Origin: an uncultured Opitutia bacterium
GTDB taxonomy: Bacteria; Verrucomicrobiota; Verrucomicrobiia; Opitutales; UBA953
Length of the DNA: 5,892 bases
Direction of reading: 5' to 3'
Assembly: GCA_903879465.1 (NCBI GenBank)
Contig: CAIRLQ010000033.1
Coordinates: forward strand, 1-5,892
The notes beneath the pieces were generated by a model. It worked only from the letters and a program-made list of their open reading frames with translations, was not told where the DNA came from and did no database searches. A program made the position numbers and the translations under genes. Each line of letters begins with the position of its first letter. Within the stretch, counting starts at the first letter, position 1. Shown in pieces: positions 1 to 5,867 of this stretch.

Positions 1-810
1 CAGCGCCACATCATCTACGGACTGCGCAACCGCGCCCTGAAGTCGGAAGATTCCCGCGCCACTATTCTCAATATCGTCGAAGAAGAAATCGAAGAGCGCC
101 TGGCGACGGTCTTCCCCGACCCGCAGGGTTCCGCCGATAAGCGCGGTGCCGAGGCCTTCTCCTATTGGTTCATCACGGCGTTCCACATGCGCTTCGACGT
201 CGCCGAAATCCAGGCCCGCACGATGTCGCAAGTACTCCTCATGGCGACCGACCGCGTCCGCGCCCTGCAGGTGAGCCGCGAAGAACACGAGGCGCCGGAG
301 CTACTCCAGTACCTCGAACGCAACGTACTCCTGCGCGCCCTAGACCGCAACTGGCAGAACCACCTGACCGAGATGGAAGACCTCCGCCGCGGCGTGGGCC
401 TCCGCAGTTACGCCCAAAAAGATCCCCTCAACGAATATAAAGCTGAAGCCTTCAAGGCCTTCGAACGCCTCATGCAGCAGCTGCGTGGCGACACCTGCTC
501 TGGCCTGTTCCGCACCGCTTCCTCGATGGAATCCCTCGAGGCGCTCATGCGCCGCGCCCAAGGCCAGACTAAGATCATCGGTCCCGCCGAACAGGGAATG
601 GGCGATGAATTCAAGCAGTATGAGAAGGGACCGGCCGAGAACCCGATGGTCCAGAAGCAGGAACCCTTCCGACGACTCACCCCGAAGATCGGGCGCAACG
701 CCGTCGTCCGCATCCGCAAAGGTCCTGAGACCCAGGACCTGAAGTGGAAGAAAGCCGAGGCACTCGTCCGCGACGAAGGCTGGGAAGTCATCGAGACTCT
801 CTCGGAATGA
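1..810 (+). CDS. secA: Preprotein translocase ATPase subunit SecA, C-terminal 269 residues (5' end outside window)
   Basis: SecA is the cytoplasmic ATPase motor that pushes unfolded preproteins through SecYEG. Frame 1 is open from the first base to TGA at 808-810. The fragment begins in the helical scaffold region with QRHIIYGLRNRAL (residues 1-13), equivalent to the QRxxIYxxRNxLL segment of known SecAs. It continues through the helical wing domain and ends the scaffold with ALDRNWQNHLTEMEDLRRGV (113-132) and GLRSYAQKDPLNEY (133-146), the most diagnostic SecA C-terminal signature. The nucleotide-binding domains and preprotein cross-linking domain lie upstream of the window. After a linker (about 183-225) the protein ends in a tail with PKIGRN (228-233), a short RI/K-rich segment, LKWKKAEALV (247-256) and a GWEVIE end. 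The usual CxCxSGx8C[HC] zinc motif is absent, although the PKxGRN lead-in is kept. lnt starts inside the stop codon, so the two are probably cotranscribed. Family assignment is very secure; the meaning of the tail is not. Confidence 0.97.
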   Translation, partial: QRHIIYGLRNRALKSEDSRATILNIVEEEIEERLATVFPDPQGSADKRGAEAFSYWFITAFHMRFDVAEIQARTMSQVLLMATDRVRALQVSREEHEAPELLQYLERNVLLRALDRNWQNHLTEMEDLRRGVGLRSYAQKDPLNEYKAEAFKAFERLMQQLRGDTCSGLFRTASSMESLEALMRRAQGQTKIIGPAEQGMGDEFKQYEKGPAENPMVQKQEPFRRLTPKIGRNAVVRIRKGPETQDLKWKKAEALVRDEGWEVIETLSE

Positions 811-2423
811 CCGCACCGGCGACGAGCGGCGAACGTTCCGACGCCTGGCTGGTCTGGGCGGGAACCTCGCTGACCGCGCTTTTGATTTTCTTTTCATTCG
901 GTCCCGTCGGCCATCCGTTCTGCGCTTTCATCGCACTCGTACCGGCTGCGCTCGTCGCGGCCCGTAATCCCGACTGGAAAACCTGGCGTCGCGCCGGCTG
1001 GGCCACCGGCTGGATTCTTTGGATCGGTTTATTAATCTGGCTTCGCCACGTCTACCCGCCACTCGGCTGGATCGGGCTCGTGTTGCTGACGGCTTACTGC
1101 GCCCTGTACCACTTCCTCTGGCTGCTCGCCTTGCGCTGGATCTTCCCGGCGTGCAACGACGCCGGCCTACCCGCCCGACTGCTCGCACTGCTCGGACTCG
1201 CCGGCGCGTGGGGCCTGCTCGAATGGATGCGCTCGACCTTCGCCACGGGCTTCGGTTGGCTCCCGTTTTCCGCCTCCCAGGTGGGTAACCCCGTGATGCT
1301 CAGCCTGTGCGCGTGGGTCGGCCCGATTGGGTTATCTATCGTGCTTGTACTTTTTAATCTCGGGTTTGCCCGCTGGATCGTACGCCTGATCGCGTTCTAT
1401 CGCGAAGAAGCCAGCCTGACACCCGTGAGCCCGACCGCGTGGCTGCGTCGCCTCACCCCCGAGCTATACCTCGGACTGCTCCCCGTGGCACTGGCGTTCC
1501 TCGCCGTGCTGCACAATGCAGGCACCCAGTCATCCCAAGCCAAGGACGTGCGCGCGGGTATCGTCCAAACTGACTTCGATCCCAACGCCAAATGGGACTC
1601 CGTCCGATTGCAGGAGCATATCGAAACCATCGGACGACTCACCTTTGCGGCGGCGAGTGAGAAACCTGATTTCATCCTGTGGCCCGAAGCCGCCCTGCCG
1701 CTCTCACTCGAAAGCGAAGGCTACCTGCAACGCCTCACCAGCCTAGCGAAAGCCGTCGATACCCCGCTAGTCATCGGGGCCATCGATCACCGCGGGACAG
1801 GCTACGCCAACGGCGTGGCAATCATCAGCGCCGAGGGACTGCAGAAGCCCATCTACGCCAAGCGCCACCTCGTGCCGTTCGGCGAATACGTGCCCTTTGC
1901 CGATTTCCTGCCGCTCCGAAAAGTCGTCCCGATCAACGAGGACTGCGTCGCCGGTACCTCCGTGTCCTTACTCCCCCTCACCACACGTCGCGGCGACACC
2001 TTCCTGGCCGGCGCGCTGATCTGCTATGAGGATGTGTTTCCGGAACTGGCCCGTGAGCACGCCCTCGCTGGCGCCAACCTACTCATCGTCATCACGAACG
2101 ACGCTTGGTATGGCCGCGAGGCCGGTGCTTACCAGCACGTCGCGCATTCCATCCTCGCCGCCGCTTCGACGCACCTCCCGATGTTGCGCTGCGGCAATGC
2201 TGGATGGAGCGGTGCCATCGATCCCTCCGGGCGGGCTAACCCGCTCACGGAGCAAGGCAGCATCTATTTTCGCGGGGGAAAGACGGCCGCGGGCGTCCAG
2301 GTTGTGCCCGGAGCAGCCCTGACTTTCTGGGTGCGCCATGGCGATTGGGCCGTGGGCCTTGGCGGGGTCTTCTGTGCGCTTGCCTATGTGTGGCGACGTC
2401 GGAAGAACGCGGCCGCCGTCTGA
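807..2423 (+). CDS. lnt: Apolipoprotein N-acyltransferase (Lnt)
   Basis: Lnt is an inner-membrane enzyme that moves an acyl chain from a phospholipid to the N-terminal cysteine of diacylated lipoproteins, the last step of lipoprotein maturation after Lgt and LspA. The product is 538 residues (E. coli Lnt is 512). Hydrophobic segments lie near 20-52, 64-80, 86-110, 124-140, 162-198 and 219-236, followed by a periplasmic carbon-nitrogen hydrolase domain (about 248-500) and a last membrane helix (about 512-529) ending in RRRK. The catalytic triad is visible: E294 in LWPEAALP, K352 in YAKRHLVPFGEYVP and C406 in ALICYED. E360 in FGEYVP matches the second essential glutamate, eight residues after the lysine as in E. 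coli. NDAWYG (431-436) and TGFGWLPFSASQ (147-158) are further family motifs. The ATG at 807 overlaps the secA TGA as ATGA, suggesting translational coupling; a GTG at 744 would add 21 arginine-rich residues inside secA and is less likely. No Shine-Dalgarno sequence is apparent. Confidence 0.96.
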   Translation: MTAPATSGERSDAWLVWAGTSLTALLIFFSFGPVGHPFCAFIALVPAALVAARNPDWKTWRRAGWATGWILWIGLLIWLRHVYPPLGWIGLVLLTAYCALYHFLWLLALRWIFPACNDAGLPARLLALLGLAGAWGLLEWMRSTFATGFGWLPFSASQVGNPVMLSLCAWVGPIGLSIVLVLFNLGFARWIVRLIAFYREEASLTPVSPTAWLRRLTPELYLGLLPVALAFLAVLHNAGTQSSQAKDVRAGIVQTDFDPNAKWDSVRLQEHIETIGRLTFAAASEKPDFILWPEAALPLSLESEGYLQRLTSLAKAVDTPLVIGAIDHRGTGYANGVAIISAEGLQKPIYAKRHLVPFGEYVPFADFLPLRKVVPINEDCVAGTSVSLLPLTTRRGDTFLAGALICYEDVFPELAREHALAGANLLIVITNDAWYGREAGAYQHVAHSILAAASTHLPMLRCGNAGWSGAIDPSGRANPLTEQGSIYFRGGKTAAGVQVVPGAALTFWVRHGDWAVGLGGVFCALAYVWRRRKNAAAV

Positions 2424-2524
2424 AAAACCCGCAAGTCCTTGTCGACCTCCCACGGTTTGCCTCTAAAGTGGATGGACCCCGGGATAGCAGAAGCCATCCC
2501 CTCCCACGCTCACCTAGGCCAGCC
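2424..2524. other. 101-bp spacer between lnt and the aspartic protease gene
   Basis: No gene is seen here. The spacer is C-rich towards its right end and has no clear hairpin followed by a T run, so I cannot place a terminator for secA-lnt. It is long enough for a separate promoter for the downstream gene, and one weak candidate is listed. Read-through from lnt is equally possible. Confidence 0.6.
2439..2467 (+). promoter_or_regulatory. Weak candidate sigma-70-type promoter upstream of the protease gene
   Basis: TTGTCG (2439-2444) and TCTAAA (2462-2467) each match four of six bases of the -35 and -10 consensus (TTGACA and TATAAT) and are 17 bp apart, the preferred spacing. Transcription would begin near 2474, giving a leader of about 50 nt before the ATG at 2525. 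Two four-of-six hexamers can easily arise by chance, so this is only a candidate. Confidence 0.22.
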
Positions 2525-3394
2525 ATGAGAAACCTGTTCACCTGCCTCAGTCTCTGTCTCGCTGTCGTCCTGACTGCCCAAGAGCTCAAGAAACCTAAGG
2601 ATGAGTTCCCGAAGGACGGTATGGCGACCTTCCGCCTGCGGATTAAATCGATCCCGACGCTCCGCGTAAAAATCAATGGCGTCGATGCACTCATGGGCGT
2701 CGATACTGGATGCCAAGGTAGCGCCGTCATCACTCCGCAGGCCGCGGCCCGCTGCGGCGTCGAGGCGGCCTTCACCATCCCGAGTATGGGTAATTCTGGC
2801 AAAAATGAGTCCACTTACGGCCTGGTCGAGAAGCTCGAAGCTGGCGAGGCGGCCTGGAAAGACTTCCACGTCGCGATCATGCCGCTCGATGGCATGCAGA
2901 TCGACGGCTTGCTGGGCACAGACATTCTTTTCGGCCGCCCGTTCTACATGGATCTCACCAATAAGATCATGATTCTGGGAAAGATACCGGATACCTCAGC
3001 GGCCCACGAAGTACCGTGCTACAGCCGCGGCGGACATTGCGGCGTCAACATCGAGGTCGACGGCGCCAAGGTGCCGATGGTTATCGATTCTGGTGCCTCG
3101 AAATCCTACATGAGCTCGATGAAGTTCCGTGGTGCCACCGAGTTCCGCGGCTACCTACCGGTGGCGACCGTGCGCAGCACGGGCCTCACGAAAGTAGAGG
3201 TCTGCCTCATCAAGTCCCTGCGCATCGGCGGCGCCCCGCTTACGAACGTCGAATTCATCCGCGACCAGGAGCATAACCTGCTGGGCGACGACTTTCTGCG
3301 CGCCCATCCCATCGCGGTGGATATGGCCACGCGCCGCCTCTGGCTCTTCGAATCGCAAGTCGCGCCGAAGCCCCAGGGAGAGACGGTGAAGTAA
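2525..3394 (+). CDS. Secreted protein with two tandem retropepsin-like aspartic protease repeats
   Basis: The product is 289 residues. Residues 1-18 look like a Sec signal peptide: MRN, a hydrophobic core and a likely cut after LTA, before QELKKP. No lipobox precedes a cysteine, so it is probably a soluble periplasmic or secreted protein. The mature part contains the same module twice. Repeat 1 (about 35-153) has a hydrophobic strand, D60-T61-G62 in MGVDTG, and LLGTDIL (129-135). Repeat 2 (about 162-276) has D188-S189-G190 in VIDSGAS and LLGDDFL (252-258). Each module therefore keeps the catalytic Asp-Thr/Ser-Gly and the later hydrophobic-hydrophobic-Gly motif of the retropepsin-like Asp protease families. 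Inference: the repeats fold against each other so that D60 and D188 form one active site, as two subunits do in retroviral proteases. Substrate unknown. The ATG at 2525 is chosen because it begins the signal peptide; the frame stays open upstream to 2345, but that part overlaps lnt. No strong ribosome binding site is visible. Confidence 0.85.
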   Translation: MRNLFTCLSLCLAVVLTAQELKKPKDEFPKDGMATFRLRIKSIPTLRVKINGVDALMGVDTGCQGSAVITPQAAARCGVEAAFTIPSMGNSGKNESTYGLVEKLEAGEAAWKDFHVAIMPLDGMQIDGLLGTDILFGRPFYMDLTNKIMILGKIPDTSAAHEVPCYSRGGHCGVNIEVDGAKVPMVIDSGASKSYMSSMKFRGATEFRGYLPVATVRSTGLTKVEVCLIKSLRIGGAPLTNVEFIRDQEHNLLGDDFLRAHPIAVDMATRRLWLFESQVAPKPQGETVK

Positions 3395-3400
3395 CTTCGC

Positions 3401-4159
3401 TTAGCGACGACGACCGGAAGACTTACCAGGCGGCTTGCCCCCTTCGGAACCGCCTTCGCCGCCACCTTCTTCAGTCGGCTCTTCTTCGTCATCCCAGCGG
3501 AGATTCTTCTCCATATCCTTGTCGACTTCTTCGACGTCGGGGAGATCGGCGATGTCTTCCGCCGCACCCTGCGGACGAGCGGGCTTGTCATCGTCGTCAT
3601 CATCGCCGGGAACCTCATGTCCCTGCGGGACGAATTCCAGAATATCGGTGATTTCTTCGAAAGGATGAATGTCGCGGCCTTCAATCATGGCCTGGTTGCG
3701 CAATTCGCTCAGCTGCTCATCCACGTCCTCGACGGTAAGCTTCTGCTCGAGCTTGATCGTATCGTTGATGAGCTTCACTCGCAGGCGCATGATGTGCTCG
3801 AGGAAGTCGGCGTAGGCGCCCTTGTCGCCGTCCTTCACGTTAGGCAGGGCGAAAAGCTGTTCCTCGCAATCGAGGATATGTTCGGCGACGCGGACGAGGC
3901 GGACGGTCTGATCTTTGTCCTTCTCGATATCTTGGGCCTGGAAAGGCACGAAGGCCGCTTCGAGGATTTCGTTGGAGAGTCCGTACTCGCGCAGCGGGTC
4001 CATCATATCCAGCACCCAAGGGAACTGGAAGGGATCGAGGATGCCGAGCCCATCAGGCTCATAATGCTTGGGGTCGGAGTTTTCCTTCACCCACCAGTTT
4101 CCTTCCTTCTCTTTGAAGCGGATGGTGCACCAAAGGAGTTTAGAGGTAGTCACAGCCAT
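3401..4159 (-). CDS. Unrecognised protein with a strongly acidic, low-complexity C-terminal tail
   Basis: I do not recognise a family. From the ATG at 4159 the product is 252 residues, with no signal peptide or membrane segment, so it is probably cytoplasmic. Residues 1-70 are mixed and rich in aromatics (LLWCTIRF, NWWVKEN, DPFQFPWVLDMMDPLREYG). Residues about 73-180 look helical and charged, with possible amphipathic stretches (VRLVRVAEHILDCEEQLF and FLEHIMRLRVKLINDTIKLE). From 185 the chain looks disordered: six aspartates in a row (186-191), a D/E-rich stretch (201-231), a Gly/Glu/Ser segment (232-241) and a basic end KSSGRRR. There are two cysteines, C11 and C98. A TTG at 4195 would add 12 residues; the ATG is preferred, but neither start has a Shine-Dalgarno sequence. 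Third codon positions are strongly G/C-biased on this strand, as in neighbouring genes, which supports it over the long antisense frame. It converges on the protease gene with a 6-bp gap and diverges from pyrD. The acidic tail could bind a basic partner or metal, but this is speculation. Confidence 0.8.
   Translation of the reverse strand: MAVTTSKLLWCTIRFKEKEGNWWVKENSDPKHYEPDGLGILDPFQFPWVLDMMDPLREYGLSNEILEAAFVPFQAQDIEKDKDQTVRLVRVAEHILDCEEQLFALPNVKDGDKGAYADFLEHIMRLRVKLINDTIKLEQKLTVEDVDEQLSELRNQAMIEGRDIHPFEEITDILEFVPQGHEVPGDDDDDDKPARPQGAAEDIADLPDVEEVDKDMEKNLRWDDEEEPTEEGGGEGGSEGGKPPGKSSGRRR
3587..3604 (-). repeat. GAY trinucleotide run encoding six aspartates
   Basis: Six consecutive Asp codons (GAT GAT GAC GAC GAT GAC, read on the minus strand) encode residues 186-191 of the acidic protein and mark the start of its low-complexity tail. 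Mixed GAT and GAC use suggests selection for acidity rather than a fresh slippage expansion, although length variation between strains would not be surprising. Confidence 0.6.
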
Positions 4160-4268
4160 GGGAGGGTGGTTTGGCCAAGTCTGGGCGGGAGTCAAGATGG
4201 GTCGGCAAGTCCGCTAAAAGGGGGCTTCTCCGCTTTCCTTCCGCCCGTTACTCCCTTAACTCCCCGAC
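4160..4268. promoter_or_regulatory. Divergent intergenic region between the acidic-protein gene and pyrD
   Basis: These 109 bp separate two divergent start codons and should contain promoters for both genes. I could not identify a good -35/-10 pair in either direction. On the pyrD side, the roughly 48 bases before the ATG (from about 4221) are pyrimidine-rich and have no purine-rich ribosome binding site. TTGACT on the minus strand (4195-4190) resembles a -35 box but has no matching -10 at 16-18 bp. A perfect 8-bp palindrome TTGGCCAA sits at 4171-4178, which could be chance. Promoter function is inferred from gene layout only. Confidence 0.45.
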
Positions 4269-5321
4269 ATGTCTTTCCTGTATGAGCAAGTGGTCACCAA
4301 GGGCCTCTATGCCTTGGACCCGGAAACCGCCCACCAGGTCGGCCTGCGCGGCATGGGTCTTCTCGGCCGACTCGGCCCCATTCGAGCGTTATTGGAACGC
4401 CGGCTCACCCCGAAGGGCGGCCGACCCGTCGAGGCCTTCGGCTTGAAATTCCCAAACCATGTCGGCCTCGCCGCTGGCTTCGACAAAGACGGCCTCGGCT
4501 GGCGTGGTGCGGCCGCCCTCGGCTTCGGCCATGTGGAAGTCGGCACGGTGACCCCGAAGGCACAGCCCGGCAATGAACGCCCGCGCGTCTTCCGCTACCC
4601 CGCGCTCAAGGCCGTCGTGAATTCCTACGGCTTCCCCAACGCCGGGGCGGCCGCCCTACGTGATCGCCTGAGGAACCAGCCAGGTCGCGGCCAGCGCGTC
4701 TGCCCGCTCGGTATTAATATCGGAAAGAATAAAGATACCGCCAACGAGAAGGCGCACGAAGACTATCTCTCTTCCTTCAAGCTACTCGCCCCTTTCGCGG
4801 ATTATCTCGTGGTCAACATCAGTAGCCCGAACACCCCCGGCCTCCGCGCCTTGCAGGACCGCGCCCCGCTCGTGACGCTACTCTCCACACTCGCGCAGGA
4901 AAATAAATCCGTCGAAGGCGGCCCGGTGCCGCTGCTACTGAAAGTTTCCCCCGACCTGAATCCGAACCAGCTCATCGATATCGTTAACGTCGTCGGTGAA
5001 TGCGGTTTCGCGGGCATCATCGCGACCAACACGACAATCACACGCCCGCCCGGCACCGAGGCGTGTGCCAGCAAGGGCGGCCTTAGCGGCGCTCCGCTAC
5101 TGGAACGCTCGCTGCAGACCGTCCGCTTCTTAGTCAAGGAAGCCGATGGCCGCATCCCGGTCGTCGGTTGCGGAGGTATCCTGTGCGCTAAAGACGCCGC
5201 CCGCTTCATGGACGAAGGCGCCTGCCTAGTGCAGGTCTATTCGGGCTTGGTTTTCCGTGGCCCGGAACTCGCGCGGGAAATCAACGAAGGGCTGGCCTGG
5301 CGCCAACGCACTTGGATTTAA
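4269..5321 (+). CDS. pyrD: Dihydroorotate dehydrogenase (quinone), class 2
   Basis: This FMN enzyme oxidises dihydroorotate to orotate, the fourth step of de novo pyrimidine synthesis, and passes electrons to membrane quinone. The 350 residues compare with 336 in E. coli PyrD. The N-terminal segment (about 1-45, FLYEQVVTKGLYALDPETAH) is the class 2 extension that forms the membrane-associated quinone tunnel. The barrel follows with GLAAGFDKDG (66-75; K73 matches E. coli K66), VEVGTVTPKAQPGNERPR (89-106), VVNSYGFPN (116-124; N118 matches N111), GINIGKNKDT (148-157), NISSPNTPGLR (183-193; S186 is the class 2 catalytic base, where class 1 has Cys), LLKVSPDL (223-230), IATNTT (251-256), GGLSGAPL (270-277), VVGCGGI (298-304) and VQVYSGLVFRGP (321-332). 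The NSYGFPN segment differs slightly from E. coli NRMGFNN, but substrate and flavin residues are kept. The gene stands alone, with no other pyrimidine gene nearby. No Shine-Dalgarno precedes the ATG. Its TAA directly abuts the convergent SOUL-family gene. Confidence 0.97.
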   Translation: MSFLYEQVVTKGLYALDPETAHQVGLRGMGLLGRLGPIRALLERRLTPKGGRPVEAFGLKFPNHVGLAAGFDKDGLGWRGAAALGFGHVEVGTVTPKAQPGNERPRVFRYPALKAVVNSYGFPNAGAAALRDRLRNQPGRGQRVCPLGINIGKNKDTANEKAHEDYLSSFKLLAPFADYLVVNISSPNTPGLRALQDRAPLVTLLSTLAQENKSVEGGPVPLLLKVSPDLNPNQLIDIVNVVGECGFAGIIATNTTITRPPGTEACASKGGLSGAPLLERSLQTVRFLVKEADGRIPVVGCGGILCAKDAARFMDEGACLVQVYSGLVFRGPELAREINEGLAWRQRTWI

Positions 5322-5867
5322 TTACTTCGCCGGTGCGACGAGGATGTGCACCTCGGACTGCTTGAGAAAGAATGGTACAAACGGACTATTCCAATAAACC
5401 GCGTAAGGTTCGCCAATTGGCTTAACGTCCGTCCGCTTCGCGAGCCACGTCCGCAACTCAGTCAAGGCTTCCTCGTAATTCTCACGGCTATACGAACCGC
5501 GGATACCGATGGCAGCCACGCGACGCTCCGGCACCGATGAGAGTTTCACCTGCGGCGTCTCGGCGAGGTCCGCTCGCTTGGCCGAGGCCTCGTCCAGGTA
5601 GAAGACCATCGTGCCCGGCGTGATGCCCGCCTCAACGGGTGCCGTCATCGGAATCTTGTTCGAGTCGATGTAGCGGAAGAGCTTCATAAACAGCCCGTTG
5701 TCGGCGGAGAAGTAATCCTTGGCGGACTCGGTGCGCATCCAGCGAGCCGCTGGCAAGGTCTTGAGCTCGATGTCTCCAGGTGCGGTGCGGGGATAGGCTT
5801 CGGACACGGCACTCAGATTACCGGGGATGGCAGCCAAGGCGAGGGCAAGCCATAGTGAAAACTTCAT
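5322..5867 (-). CDS. Exported SOUL/heme-binding family protein
   Basis: The product is 181 residues. Residues 1-20 form a probable Sec signal peptide (MKF, a Leu/Ala-rich core, likely cut after NLSA), so the mature protein of about 160 residues should be periplasmic or secreted. Two stretches identify the SOUL family, named after the vertebrate heme-binding proteins SOUL and p22HBP: LFRYIDSNKIPMTAPVEAG (63-81), matching the family FxYI...KIxMTxPV core, and YWNSPFVPFFLKQSEVHI (158-175), matching the YxxPxxxPFxRxNEV end. The beta-rich middle and length of the mature part fit a single SOUL domain. Heme or porphyrin binding is known for some family members, but no canonical heme-ligand motif is visible here, so ligand binding is not shown. 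The ATG at 5867 begins the signal peptide; just upstream on the coding strand is GCTGGGGGG, a G run too close to the start to be a typical ribosome binding site. The stop lies immediately against the pyrD stop. Confidence 0.88.
   Translation of the reverse strand: MKFSLWLALALAAIPGNLSAVSEAYPRTAPGDIELKTLPAARWMRTESAKDYFSADNGLFMKLFRYIDSNKIPMTAPVEAGITPGTMVFYLDEASAKRADLAETPQVKLSSVPERRVAAIGIRGSYSRENYEEALTELRTWLAKRTDVKPIGEPYAVYWNSPFVPFFLKQSEVHILVAPAK

Noticed and set aside
744..806. Upstream GTG start for lnt at 744
   Set aside because: It would add an Arg-rich stretch encoded out of frame within conserved secA sequence. The ATG at 807 gives a standard N-terminus and a typical stop/start overlap.
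340..897. A 185-codon minus-strand open frame opposite secA
   Set aside because: It is an antisense shadow aligned codon-on-codon with clear SecA coding sequence, and its Arg/Phe/Leu-rich translation resembles nothing known.
2470..2499. Inverted repeat GGATGG/CCATCC between lnt and the protease gene, as a possible terminator or operator
   Set aside because: The stem is only 6 bp with an 18-nt loop and no T run follows; such a repeat is expected by chance in GC-rich DNA.
3584..3604. DDDDK sequence in the acidic protein, resembling an enteropeptidase cleavage site
   Set aside because: It is a by-product of the aspartate run followed by Lys; enteropeptidase is an animal gut enzyme and has no relevance here.
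4171..4178. Palindrome TTGGCCAA just upstream of the acidic-protein start codon
   Set aside because: A perfect 8-bp palindrome has a substantial chance of occurring in a 109-bp region, and there is no second copy to support an operator.
4159..4195. TTG at 4195 as the start of the acidic protein, or as a -35 box (TTGACT)
   Set aside because: The ATG at 4159 gives a normal start and the 12 extra residues add no recognisable feature. As a -35 box it lacks a usable -10 at 16-18 bp.
3617..4285. A 222-codon open frame on the + strand opposite the acidic-protein gene, running into pyrD
   Set aside because: It is codon-aligned with the minus-strand gene, so its third positions are the first positions of that gene. 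It stays open because TTA, CTA and TCA codons are rare in this GC-rich genome. It also overlaps the pyrD start and has no recognisable motif.
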